Source: Prevotella sp.
GTDB lineage: Bacteria > Bacteroidota > Bacteroidia > Bacteroidales > Dysgonomonadaceae
Assembly: GCA_031260865.1 (NCBI GenBank)
Contig: JAISKQ010000101.1
Span: 1 to 21,955 of the forward strand
Length of the DNA stretch: 21,955 bases
Direction: 5' to 3'
Shown: piece by piece, positions 7,640 to 17,489 of the stretch
Layout: each line of letters opens with the position of its first letter
How positions within the stretch are numbered: the first letter of the stretch is position 1
The notes under the pieces: model-generated
The model's input: only the letters and a program-made list of their open reading frames with translations
What the model was told of the DNA's origin: nothing
Database searches by the model: none
Translations under genes and position numbers: made by a program

Positions 7640-7768
7640 TATGAAACAAATTAACTACATAATCCACTACATTAAATCAATTTATTATGGAAACATAGGA
7701 GTTCGAGGAAACATTCCTACACAAATGAAAAAATAACTTAATTATTAATAGTAAAAAGAATCTTAATC

Positions 7769-10700
7769 ATGAAAAATTCAGGATTATTTAAGTCTCTCCG
7801 ACTTATATGTATATTTCTTCTGATACCTGTTTTTGCTTTTTCGCAGACCAAATCTATACAAGGTGTGGTGAAAGATGCTACAGGCGAACCCCTTATAGGT
7901 GTTGCTATAACGGAAGTAGGTACTCCGAACGGTACTTTTACCGATATAGATGGGAAATTCATATTGAATGTAGCTTCTCAAGGGAAAATTAAAGCGTCTA
8001 TAGTTGGTTTCTTGGCGCAAGAAATCAATGTGGCAGGAAAAACATCTTTTGATATAGTATTGCAAGAAGACAATAAAATACTTGAAGAAGTTGTTGTGGT
8101 AGGTTACGGTACTCAGAGGAAAGAGGCTGTGACAGGTTCGGTCGCTTCTATGCGAGGCGATGTATTGCGCGAAGTACAGACAGGAAATGTAACTACCGCC
8201 TTAGCCGGACGTGTGGCAGGTGTACAACTGTCGCAGACAAGTTCAAAACCCGGATCGGATATGCAAATTCGTATTCGCGGAACACGCTCGTTTAGTGGTG
8301 ACAACAATCCGCTTGTCGTTTTGGACGGAATACCTTTTGCCGGTACAATCGGTGATATTAACCCGGATGATATTAAAAGTATCGACATTCTGAAAGATGC
8401 TTCGGCAACCGCTATATATGGTTCGCGTGGCTCTAATGGCGTTATTATAATTACTACCGACAAGGGTGTGTTCGGACAAAAAGCAAAAGTAAGTTATAAT
8501 GCTTATTTAGGAGCCAAGACCCTCTATCACCGTTATCCGATGATGTCGGGTGATGAACTTTATCAATTGCGTCAGGATGCCGGAATTTACAAAGAAAATT
8601 TAGAAGGCGGCGGAACTCGGCCGACAATGGGAAGCGATGAAAAACAAGGAGTAAATACCGACTGGCAGGATTTGATGTTCAGTACAGGTATGGTCATGAG
8701 CCATGACATCGGTGTTGCGGGTGGAAGTGAAACAGGAAGCTATAATTTCGGAGCCGGATACTATAAAGACCAATCGTTGATGCCCGGACAAAACTATAGT
8801 CGTATCAATTTACGAGCCAATATAGAGTAAAACATCGGTAAATATGTCCGTATGGGTTTGATTTCAAATAATAATTACAATATTACCAACGGTCAAAATA
8901 TTGGGATGTACAATACGTTGGCTTTATCGCCGATGATTAATCCATGGAACGACGACAACAGTTGGAAAACCGTGGTACATTCCGTAGCGGACAATTATTG
9001 GGCATACTCAAGAGATGCGATTGAAAATTTGGGCGATAGATACGCCGACAATCAGCGTGGCTATGCTTCCTACAATTCTTTGTTCGGAGAAGTGAAAATT
9101 CCGGGAATTGAAGGGTTAAGTTATCGTATCAATTTAGGTTTAAATCTAAGAGGTTTCAATAGAGGTCAGTATAAAGGAACAGGCGTATTCAGCGATACTT
9201 CGACCGCCGCTTCGACCGGCTCGCTCGAAAAATCGTTGACAACCCAATGGGTAGTGGAAAATCTGTTGACTTACGACAAATATTTCGGAAAACATCACTT
9301 AAATTTAGTAGGCTTGTATTCCGCGGAACAAACGCATTATGACCGTTCTTTGGTTGAAGCGACTAATATTCCTTCCGACCATTTTCAGTATTGGAACTTG
9401 GGACAGGCGCAAAAATCGGATGTTACGGTAGATCCGGGAAAACAACGATATGAAGTCAGCGCTTTAAATTCGGTCATGGGACGTGTGATGTATGATTACG
9501 ACAATCGCTATATGCTTTCTTTAGCTATTCGTGCCGATGCGTCTTCACGTTTGGCAGAAGGGCACAAATGGCATACTTATCCTGCCGTTTCCGCAGGGTG
9601 GAATATCCGCAAAGAATCGTTTATGGAAAATGAGGATTGGCTGGATAACCTGAAATTTCGTTTTGGTATGGGACAGACATCCAATCAGGCGGTTGAGCCT
9701 TATGCTACGCTCGGACGTTTGGGTATTCGACCTTACAACTTCGGTGTAAGCGCGGACGCGCCTGCCACAGGATATTACGTGTCGGAAGTACCTAACCCTG
9801 AATTAGGTTGGGAATATTCCACTACCTATAATTTCGGCTTGGATTTTTCATTCTTGAAAAACCGCTTGTGGGGATCAGTTGAATATTATGTTGTGAACAC
9901 CAAAGATATATTAATGAAAGTGCCTCTGCCTCAATCCGCCGGTGTCGAATATTATTGGGCGAATGTAGGTAAATCGCGAAATAGAGGCATGGAAATTGCT
10001 TTGAACGGAGTTATTTTTGAAAATAAAGATGGATGGTCATGGGAAGCCGGAATTAATTTCTATACAAATAAAAATAAAGTTGTACAAATTGATAGCGGAC
10101 AGGATCAGAACGAATCTCTTTCTCTATTTAAAGGGCATTCTATTAATTCGATTTATGATTACGAAAAAATCGGGCTTTGGCAGGAAGGAGACAATTATCT
10201 TACTGATTTCGAACCGGGTGGTAATGTCGGTATGATTAAGGTTAAATATACGGGTGATTACGATGCCAATGGAAAACCGGTAAGGGCGATTGGCTCCGCC
10301 GACCGTCAGATAATTAACGCCGATCCAAACTGGCAAGGAGGATTCAGCACGCGTGTTGCCTATAAAAACTGGGATTTGAATGTAATCGGTACATATCAGA
10401 ACGGTGGTGTTTTGGTTAGTTCGCTTCATGCTGCCAACGGCTATCTGAATATGTTGACAGGAAGGCGTGGCAACGTGAAAGTGGATTATTGGACACCTGA
10501 AAACACGGATGCCAAATATCCGAAACCGGGTGGAATACAAAGCGGTGACAACCAAAAATATGGTAGCACACTTGGTTACTTCGACGCCACATACTTCAAA
10601 GTAGGACAAATTACGCTGGGATATAATTTCGACAAAAACGCCGATTGGTTTAAAAAACTTGGACTCGGAGGCGCACGCCTGTATTTTACTGTGCAGAACG

Positions 10701-10888
10701 CTTTTGTACTCTTCTCTCCATATAACAAAGAGACCGGTTTAGATCCTGTTACCAATTCTTATGGAGACGACACAAGTGGCGCGGCTGTAACAACAAATTT
10801 GCCTTATAACGCAAGTACGATGCTCACAGTAGGAACTAACACACCGCAAACTCGTAATTACGTGTTTGGAGTGAACTTATCGTTCTAA
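7769..10888 (+). pseudogene. SusC-type TonB-dependent outer-membrane transporter, interrupted by an in-frame stop
   Basis: SusC proteins import oligosaccharides through the outer membrane with energy from TonB-ExbBD, capped by a SusD lipoprotein. Read through its one stop, this is a complete 1039-residue family member: signal peptide (1-25, ending FAFSQ), carboxypeptidase-regulatory-like domain (about 28-100), TonB-box region EEVVVVGYGTQRK, plug domain (about 118-232, with IRIRGTRSFSGDNNPLVVLDG and ILKDASATAIYGSRGSNGVI), then the beta-barrel, ending in YVFGVNLSF with the expected C-terminal aromatic. Codon 354 (8828-8830) is TAA. The frame is unchanged on both sides: RINLRANIE-stop-NIGKYVRMGL. 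One C-to-T change in a CAA codon would explain it. The first fragment has signal and plug but hardly any barrel, and the second (from ATG 8852) has no signal peptide, so neither should work alone. A sequencing error is the main alternative. Confidence 0.85.
8828..8830 (+). other. Premature TAA stop in the SusC-type gene
   Basis: The stop sits in the early barrel, between conserved family sequence upstream and downstream in the same frame. No insertion, deletion or repeat marks the spot, so a point substitution (CAA to TAA is the simplest) or a base-call error is most likely. Internal ATG at 8852 lies 21 bp downstream and could only restart a protein with no signal peptide. Confidence 0.85.
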
Positions 10889-10916
10889 ATGTTTAACATT
10901 AATTCAAAAAAGTAAA

Positions 10917-12842
10917 ATGAAAAATATAAATATAAAAACCATCGTTGGAACCGCTGTGATTGCACTGTTTGCGTTTGCTTGTTCCAACAGTCTTTTGGAC
11001 GAAGAACCCCGCGCCATCTACGAACCCGGATTTTTCAAAACCGAACAGGGCATACAAGGCGGCTTAACTTCTCTCTATGCGCATACCCGCTATATTTTCG
11101 GTCAGTATTATTACGCGGGTTGTCAAAACGGCACAGATGAATCAACTTACGCGCAAAGCGCCGACAATAACTTTAAAGACACCGATATGTCGGGCGTTGG
11201 CTCTCTGGCTCCTGGCACCAGCCGTTCCGACGCGCTTTGGAACGCGGCTTATTCGAATATCAATACGGCAAGCGGAATTATAGAAAATGCGGCTTCTGTC
11301 GGTCTGTCGGAAGCGATGATCTCCGAAGCCCGCTTTTTCCGTGCGTGGGACTATTTTATGTTGGTTCAGTCTTTTGGCGGCGTACCGTTGGATTTAGGCT
11401 CAGGTGAATTGAAATTCAATACTACACCTTCGAGCGTTTCAGTGCGTAATACGGTTCCCGAAGTGTATACAAAAGCTGTTTTCCCTGATTTGAAAACTGC
11501 CATTGAAACCCTGCCCGAAGTAGGACGTGTAACAGGCGGCGTTACCAAAACAGCTGCTCGTTTGTACCTGGCAAAAGCATACCTGAGTTACGGATGGTGG
11601 TTGCAAAACCCTAACAACATTCCTACTTATCCCGAATGTGCGCGTACCGATCCCGATGGGCATGACGCGGCGTGGTATTTCCAACAGGCATATGATGTGG
11701 CATTGGACGGAATCAATCATCCGGGTAATTTCAAACTGCAACCTACTTTTTATGATGTAAATCTCGGCAGCAACGACCGCAATAGCGAAATTGTACTGTA
11801 TAGCGACCATATTGAAGACGAATATTACAATGTGGCAAGTTTGTCGTGGAGTAATGGTAGCGCTCCTGAAAGTTTTGCCGTTTGGTTTGCGACATGGAAC
11901 TATACGGAAATCAGAAGCGCGGGCGGCGTTAATTCCGTACAGCGTGAAGCATCACAATGGGGTGGACGTCCATGGACTCGTATGTGCCCTACAATAGAAG
12001 CTATTACAAATACTTTTGCCGATAAAACCGACGATAGCCGCTACGATGGTACATTTGTAACTGTTTATCGTGGCAATTGGGATAAAAACGGTGAATCGCA
12101 TCCAAATTTGGTGAACGCGAACGGCATGGTAGTTGTTCCGGGTGACGCTATTCTGACTTTTCTCGACGAAGAGCCTTCAACTCCTATTACCTATCCTTCA
12201 GGAGCAGGTGACAGTAATGTTGGAGCCGGTACATTACCGGGCAGAGCCGATTGGGTAATCGCGCCAAGCGGTATCAGCCGTATTGTTTATCCCGGTCTTT
12301 GGAAATTAGGAACTTATCGTACCGACAATGGCGCGGGTTTGGGACAACCTAACGGCGCTATCACACGTCCATGGAACATCGCCAAATTCTCCGAATTTTA
12401 TTTGATAGCCGCCGAAGCTGCCGTAAAAGGCGCGACAGGTTCAAAATCCGCCCGCGAACTTATATTAGTTCTTCGCGAACGTGCCGGAAAATGGCGTTGG
12501 AACAACAACGGCAATGTTAGCAAAGTTATCGACAACAGCGCGGCTATGATTACTAAAACTCCTAAAGCGGAAGATATAAATATTAACTACATTTTGGCAG
12601 AACGGTCGCGTGAATATTATGGCGAAGGTTATCGCTGGTTTGACTTGGTTCGTACACAGAAATGGGCGGAATTGGCAGGTTCATACACAATTTGTGGCGC
12701 TTCCAAAGGCGACCATACCCCAACAGTTGTAAAACGTGAGATTTTAGGTTTCCAATATTTGCGCCCTATACCTCAAGGTCAATTAGACAGAATGACAATG
12801 TCCAAAGCTGAAAAGGAAGCTTATCAGAATCCGGGGTATTAA
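10917..12842 (+). CDS. SusD/RagB-type glycan-binding outer-membrane lipoprotein
   Basis: SusD proteins sit on the cell surface as a hinged lid over SusC and bind the glycan. The 641-residue product has a lipoprotein signal ending at C22 (ALFAFAC), then the usual LLDEEP stretch and helical TPR-like segments (ISEARFFRAWDYFMLVQSFGGVPL; TKTAARLYLAKAYLSYGWW). The C-terminal part carries family signatures: FSEFYLIAAEAAVKGA, ILAERSREYYGEGYRWFDLVR, and LRPIPQGQLDRM with a final NPGY. At 641 residues it is larger than the commonest 500-600. The extra length lies in the central, probably substrate-facing region. It follows the SusC-type gene by 28 bp, so the broken SusC still heads a transcript that makes SusD. 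Its glycan (xylan) is inferred from the neighbours only. Confidence 0.95.
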   Translation: MKNINIKTIVGTAVIALFAFACSNSLLDEEPRAIYEPGFFKTEQGIQGGLTSLYAHTRYIFGQYYYAGCQNGTDESTYAQSADNNFKDTDMSGVGSLAPGTSRSDALWNAAYSNINTASGIIENAASVGLSEAMISEARFFRAWDYFMLVQSFGGVPLDLGSGELKFNTTPSSVSVRNTVPEVYTKAVFPDLKTAIETLPEVGRVTGGVTKTAARLYLAKAYLSYGWWLQNPNNIPTYPECARTDPDGHDAAWYFQQAYDVALDGINHPGNFKLQPTFYDVNLGSNDRNSEIVLYSDHIEDEYYNVASLSWSNGSAPESFAVWFATWNYTEIRSAGGVNSVQREASQWGGRPWTRMCPTIEAITNTFADKTDDSRYDGTFVTVYRGNWDKNGESHPNLVNANGMVVVPGDAILTFLDEEPSTPITYPSGAGDSNVGAGTLPGRADWVIAPSGISRIVYPGLWKLGTYRTDNGAGLGQPNGAITRPWNIAKFSEFYLIAAEAAVKGATGSKSARELILVLRERAGKWRWNNNGNVSKVIDNSAAMITKTPKAEDININYILAERSREYYGEGYRWFDLVRTQKWAELAGSYTICGASKGDHTPTVVKREILGFQYLRPIPQGQLDRMTMSKAEKEAYQNPGY

Positions 12843-12912
12843 AAAGTTAATTAAGAGTTTATTATAAATAGCAAATAGCAAAATGTTTTAGGTTATTAGG
12901 CTTTTCAATGAA

Positions 12913-12978
12913 GAAACTGTCTCGGATATTAAAAATAACAGTTTGATTTTTATGTACTTTACATTCTGAGACAGTTTC
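12913..12978 (+). other. Long-loop hairpin between the SusD-type and GH115 genes
   Basis: GAAACTGTCTCGGA at 12913-12926 pairs with TCTGAGACAGTTTC at 12965-12978 over 14 bp with one G-T wobble, around a 38-nt AT-rich loop. TATTTTATT follows at once. It could partly terminate or stabilise the transcript so that SusC/D mRNA exceeds enzyme mRNA. The TGAGACAGTTTC word also resembles, from memory, the terminal repeats of some IS1182-group insertion sequences, so a 66-bp element remnant is possible. I see no transposase or target duplication. Confidence 0.55.
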
Positions 12979-13012
12979 TATTTTATTCCGACTTTTATCT
13001 GAACCATGAATT

Positions 13013-15520
13013 ATGATTAAAAGGTTATTTTATATAATGGCTTTGTGTCTGTCTGTCTTGTTTCCTAAAAGCGTATCGGTTTTTGGGAGTGAAAGATTTA
13101 TATTTAACCAAAAGACTTCTTCTTGTTTTCCGCTGGCGACAGATGGTAAACCGGCGACAATACTGACCGATGAGAATGATTATAAAGGAGTATTGCGCGC
13201 TGCAGGGGACTTGCGGAAGGATCTGTCGAAAGTAACGGGTATCTTGCCGGATATAGGTAAAAGCAACGCGGTCATAATCATCGGTACTGTTGGAAAATCG
13301 TCTCTTATCAATCAACTTATAAAAGAGGGTAAAATAGAAGGCGGCGACCTACTGGGGAAGAATGAGAAATATATAATAAAAACGCTCCGGAATCCGGCTG
13401 AAGGGATAGAAGAAGCCTTGGTCATAGCCGGAAGCGACAAAAGAGGAACGATATACGGAATATATGAACTATCGTCCCAAATAGGAGTTTCTCCTTGGTA
13501 TTACTGGGCGGATGTACCGATTGTCGGACAAAAGAACCTGTATGTGAAATATGGCGCTTATACCGATGGGGAACCGGCTGTACAATACAGAGGAATTTTT
13601 CTGAATGATGAAGCCCCCGCTTTGGATGGTTGGGCGCGTGCCACATTCGGAGGATTTAATCATCAGTTCTACGAAAAAGTATTCGAACTGATACTTCGGC
13701 TCAAAGGTAATTTCCTTTGGCCTGCCATGTGGGGTAATGCCTTTTTTGACGATGATCCGCTGAATGGAAAGTTGGCGGACGAATACGGCATTGTCATCAG
13801 CACATCGCATCACGAGCCTATGGGCAGGGCACATGCCGAATGGAGCCGTTACGGCAAGGGTGTATGGAATTATAATAAAAACCCAAAAGTCTTGCAAGGA
13901 TTCTGGCAGGACGGAATGGCGCGCATGAAAGACTATGAAACGATAGTAACCGTAGGTATGCGCGGCGATGGGGATGAGGCGATGAGCGAAGAGAGCGATG
14001 TAGCCTTATTACAAAAAATAGTAAAGGATCAACGCGATATAATATCGAAAGTAACAGGCAAAAAAGCGGAAGAAACACCGCAAGTCTGGGCTTTATACAA
14101 AGAGGTACAAGATTACTATGATAAAGGGATGCGTGTACCTGATGACATAACATTACTACTCTGTGACGACAATTGGGGGAATGTACGAAAACTTCCCGCC
14201 CTTAACACACAGATGCACAAAGGTGGTCATGGTATGTATTACCATTTCGATTATGTGGGTGGCCCCCGTAATTACAAGTGGTTAAATATTAGTCAGGTAC
14301 AACGTATTTGGGAACAAATGAACCTTACTTATCAATATGGAGTGGATAAAATATGGATTGTAAATGTCGGCGACTTAAAACCGATGGAATATCCCATCAG
14401 TTTCTTTCTGGATATGGCTTGGAATCCAAACCGCTTTAACGCGGATAATGTTCTGCGACATACCGAGGAATGGTGCGCGCGGCAATTCGGTGAGAAATAC
14501 GCGAAAGAATCGGCAAGGCTGATCAATCTATATACAAAATATAACAGAAGGGTTACGCCTGAATTATTAGACGAAAATACATACAGCCTTGATAATTATA
14601 ATGAGTTTGAAACAGTCGTGAATGATTATCGCGATCTGGTTATAGACGCTATGCGCTTATACTATCTGCTTCCCGATAATTACAAAGACGCGTTCGACCA
14701 ATTGGTCTTATTTCCTATCAATGCCTGTTCTAACTTGTATGAAATGTATTACGCGGTCGCCAAAAACAAAGAATACGCGTCCAAGTCCGATATACAGGCT
14801 AACTTGTGGGCTGACAAAGCAAAAGAATGTTTTGAACGCGATTCGATACTGACCGTACATTATAACAGAGATATAGCCAATGGCAAATGGACGCATATAA
14901 TGGATCAGGTGCATATCGGTTATACAACTTGGCAACAACCCGAAAAAAACATAATGCCGCAAGTGGAATATGTTGCGCAGGCAATGGTTTATAAAGAAAA
15001 AGTATTTATGGAAGAAGCCGGCTATGTGTCTGTCGAAGCCGAAAACTATACAAGGCAAAACAGCAATGGGAATATTATATGGACGATTATTCCCGACTTG
15101 AGTAAAACCTCATCGGGTATAACGACTCAGCCGGTGACTGTTTCTCCCGATAATGATAATAAGGACGTGTATTTAGAGTATGATATTGTATTAAAGTCGG
15201 TTGGAGAAGCTAAAGTAATTGTATTGGTATCCCCTACCCTGAATTTTAATGCCAACAAAGGATTGCGTTATGCCCTATCCGTTGATGGAGGACAGGAACA
15301 GATAGTGAATATTAATGGGCATTACAGAGGCGAACTTGGAGAATGGCAGGCGACAAGTATCATCGAAACGGCTACCGTACATAAAATAGAGAAAGTCGGA
15401 AAACATACAATACGATTTCGTCCGCTTGATCAGGGGATTGTATTACAAAAAATAATGGTTGACATGGGCGGGCTTAAACCCAGTTATTTAGGCGCGCCGC
15501 AAAGTAAATTCATATATTAA
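13013..15520 (+). CDS. GH115 xylan alpha-1,2-(4-O-methyl)glucuronidase
   Basis: GH115 enzymes remove 4-O-methyl-glucuronic acid from xylose residues of glucuronoxylan, including internal ones. The 835-residue product has a signal peptide (about 1-25), so it acts in the periplasm or outside the cell. The N-terminal domain (about 30-185) ends in GIYELSSQIGVSPWYYWADVP. The TIM-barrel catalytic domain follows (about 190-470) with the family's conserved block: D199 in FLNDEAPALDGW, LWPAMWGN (W239/W240 region), H267 in SHHEPMGRAHAEW, R317 in VGMRGDGDEAM, E364 in YKEVQDYYDKG (probable catalytic acid), LLCDDNWGN and Y414 in HFDYVGGPRNYKW. A helical domain (about 475-680) and a C-terminal beta-rich domain (about 690-835, from YVSVEAENY) complete the architecture. 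The start is ATG 13013; ATG 13006 is blocked by a stop four codons later. The next gene begins 8 bp after its stop. Confidence 0.95.
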   Translation: MIKRLFYIMALCLSVLFPKSVSVFGSERFIFNQKTSSCFPLATDGKPATILTDENDYKGVLRAAGDLRKDLSKVTGILPDIGKSNAVIIIGTVGKSSLINQLIKEGKIEGGDLLGKNEKYIIKTLRNPAEGIEEALVIAGSDKRGTIYGIYELSSQIGVSPWYYWADVPIVGQKNLYVKYGAYTDGEPAVQYRGIFLNDEAPALDGWARATFGGFNHQFYEKVFELILRLKGNFLWPAMWGNAFFDDDPLNGKLADEYGIVISTSHHEPMGRAHAEWSRYGKGVWNYNKNPKVLQGFWQDGMARMKDYETIVTVGMRGDGDEAMSEESDVALLQKIVKDQRDIISKVTGKKAEETPQVWALYKEVQDYYDKGMRVPDDITLLLCDDNWGNVRKLPALNTQMHKGGHGMYYHFDYVGGPRNYKWLNISQVQRIWEQMNLTYQYGVDKIWIVNVGDLKPMEYPISFFLDMAWNPNRFNADNVLRHTEEWCARQFGEKYAKESARLINLYTKYNRRVTPELLDENTYSLDNYNEFETVVNDYRDLVIDAMRLYYLLPDNYKDAFDQLVLFPINACSNLYEMYYAVAKNKEYASKSDIQANLWADKAKECFERDSILTVHYNRDIANGKWTHIMDQVHIGYTTWQQPEKNIMPQVEYVAQAMVYKEKVFMEEAGYVSVEAENYTRQNSNGNIIWTIIPDLSKTSSGITTQPVTVSPDNDNKDVYLEYDIVLKSVGEAKVIVLVSPTLNFNANKGLRYALSVDGGQEQIVNINGHYRGELGEWQATSIIETATVHKIEKVGKHTIRFRPLDQGIVLQKIMVDMGGLKPSYLGAPQSKFIY

Positions 15521-15528
15521 TAAATGGA

Positions 15529-17469
15529 ATGAAAACAAACTATACATATAAGGTCATTTATCGCAGGCTTATAATACTCTTCGCGGTTATTATAGCTGTA
15601 TCGGCGCAGGGAAAAGTAAGATTACCCCGCCTGATAAGCGACGGCATGGTACTGCAAAGGGAAAGCCTTCTTACGATATGGGGTTGGGCTGATCCGAAAG
15701 AAACGGTTGTCGTAAAATTCCTTGGCGAATCTTATCAGGCAAAAGCGGATAAGAAAGGGGAATGGAAAATCGTCCTACCTGCTCAAAAAGACGGAGGACC
15801 TTATACAATACAGGTTAATGAGATTGAAATAAAGGATATATTAATCGGCGATGTATGGCTTTGTTCGGGGCAATCGAATATGGAACTGCCTGTCCGTCGT
15901 GTTTTGGATTTATACGGAGAAGAAGTCAAACAAGCTGACAATCCTCTGATAAGGCAGTTCAGAGTTCCGATGCGATACAATTTCGCAAGGGAAGAGACGG
16001 ATTTGCAAGGTGGCGAATGGAAATCGGTTACGCCGGCAAACATTCTTGATTTTTCCGCAGTCGCCTATTTCTTCGCGAAAGAGCTATATGACAGGTATAA
16101 AGTTCCAATCGGTTTTATCAATACTGCTATCGGTGGTTCTCCCGCGGAAGCGTGGATGAGTAAGGATGCCTTGAAAAATTATCCTCATTACATGGAAGCC
16201 GCGCGAATCTGCGCGAATCAGGCATATATAGACAGTATCCGAAACGAAGAATCTCAAAGGGATTATCAATGGCATACCGTCCTCAATCAAAAAGATAAGG
16301 GAGTTTCCCAATGGAATAAAGAGCAGTTGGATGATGCGGACTGGTCTCTAATTTCTTTACCGGGCTATTGGGCGGATAAAGGAGTAGGGCAGGTAAATGG
16401 TTCTCTGTGGTTTCGAAAGAATTTTGAAGTGAGCGAATCCTTAGCCGGAAAACCGAGCGTGCTACGTCTCGGGTGTATTATCGATGCCGATTCGGCTTTT
16501 ATAAATGGAATATTCGTGGGCACAATCTCTTACCAGTATCCGCCACGCATCTATAACATTCCGGTAGGATTGCTCAAAGAAGGGATAAATAATATAACTG
16601 TCAGGGTAATAAATAATGCCGGCAGAGGCGGTTTTGTGGAAGAAAAGCCATATAAAATAATTGTAGGAAAGGAAGAAATAGATTTAACCGGAAACTGGAG
16701 GTATAAGATAGGTGCGGAAATGACTCCTGCCGGTTCGCAAACATTTTTCCAATACAAACCGATGGGTTTATATAACGGAATGATAGCTCCGTTCAGGAAC
16801 TATGGAATAAAAGGGTTTTTATGGTATCAGGGCGAATCGAACACCGGGAAGCCGCAAGAGTACGCAACGCTGTTCCCTGACTTGATTAACGATTGGCGGG
16901 CAAAATGGAACAATCCGCAAATGCCGTTTATCTATGCTCAGCTACCAAATTTCATGAAAGCGCAAACGCAGCCGGTCGAAAGCGGTTGGGCGGAATTGAG
17001 GGAAGCTCAGCGGCAAACGCTTCAACTACCTTATACAGGCATGGCGGTAACGATTGACATCGGGGAATGGAACGATATTCATCCGTTGAATAAAAAGACG
17101 GTGGGGCATCGTTTGGCGTTGGAAGCCAGGCGTGTGGCTTATGACGATCATCAGGCGGAAAGTACATGTCCTGTTTATGAAAGTATGCGAGTCGAAGGCA
17201 ATAGTATCATCCTCACCTTTTCATCCACAGGTACCGGATTGTATTCCAATCTGGTTCTTAAAGGCTTTGCCGTAAAGGGCGAGTCGGGGAGATATGTTTG
17301 GGCGGATGCTGTTGTGTTAGCCGATAGCAAAGTCAAAGTGTGGAGCGATCAGGTTCAGAGTCCGGTGGCGGTCAGGTATGCCTGGGCGGATAATCCCGAA
17401 GGCGCGAACCTGAAAAATAAAGAAGGATTACCGGCTTCGCCATTTACGACAGAAGATACAAGGAAATAA
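15529..17469 (+). CDS. SGNH carbohydrate acetylesterase (sialate O-acetylesterase-like) with inserted beta-sandwich domain
   Basis: This is a secreted esterase of the family often labelled sialate O-acetylesterase. Here it most likely removes acetyl groups from xylan. A hydrophobic N terminus to about residue 26 serves as signal peptide. LPRLISDGMVLQR and the following Ig-like beta segment are typical of these proteins. The catalytic serine is S116 in WLCSGQSNMELP; the oxyanion and partner motifs are FINTAIGGSPAEAWM and WYQGESN (E436); D516 and H518 in WNDIHPLNKKTVGHRLA complete the triad. Residues about 250-395 form an inserted jelly-roll like the sugar-binding domain of GH2 enzymes (GSLWFRKNFEVSESLAG, FINGIFVGTISYQYPPR, LLKEGINNITVRVIN), which splits the catalytic domain. 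This layout matches the CE20-type esterases as I know them. It follows GH115 by 8 bp, so the two debranching steps are tied together. Specificity is inferred from context. Confidence 0.88.
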   Translation: MKTNYTYKVIYRRLIILFAVIIAVSAQGKVRLPRLISDGMVLQRESLLTIWGWADPKETVVVKFLGESYQAKADKKGEWKIVLPAQKDGGPYTIQVNEIEIKDILIGDVWLCSGQSNMELPVRRVLDLYGEEVKQADNPLIRQFRVPMRYNFAREETDLQGGEWKSVTPANILDFSAVAYFFAKELYDRYKVPIGFINTAIGGSPAEAWMSKDALKNYPHYMEAARICANQAYIDSIRNEESQRDYQWHTVLNQKDKGVSQWNKEQLDDADWSLISLPGYWADKGVGQVNGSLWFRKNFEVSESLAGKPSVLRLGCIIDADSAFINGIFVGTISYQYPPRIYNIPVGLLKEGINNITVRVINNAGRGGFVEEKPYKIIVGKEEIDLTGNWRYKIGAEMTPAGSQTFFQYKPMGLYNGMIAPFRNYGIKGFLWYQGESNTGKPQEYATLFPDLINDWRAKWNNPQMPFIYAQLPNFMKAQTQPVESGWAELREAQRQTLQLPYTGMAVTIDIGEWNDIHPLNKKTVGHRLALEARRVAYDDHQAESTCPVYESMRVEGNSIILTFSSTGTGLYSNLVLKGFAVKGESGRYVWADAVVLADSKVKVWSDQVQSPVAVRYAWADNPEGANLKNKEGLPASPFTTEDTRK

Positions 17470-17489
17470 ATAATAAGTAATAATATAAA

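Larger units (their letters stand above)
7393..7768 (+). other. Upstream control region of the xylan locus
   Basis: The 376 bp between the yidC terminator and the SusC-type gene hold no credible ORF. The first 130 bp show nothing recognisable. Then come three 21-bp phased direct repeats (7531-7593), a likely -7 box (7632-7639) and a leader of about 120 nt. Confidence 0.6.

Noticed and set aside
10124..10609. 161-codon minus-strand ORF inside the SusC-type gene
   Set aside because: Antisense to the continuous beta-barrel coding frame; no recognisable features.
8852..10888. Separate 678-residue outer-membrane protein starting at 8852
   Set aside because: It has no signal peptide or plug, lies in the same frame as the upstream fragment, and completes a normal-length SusC; it is the downstream part of a broken gene.
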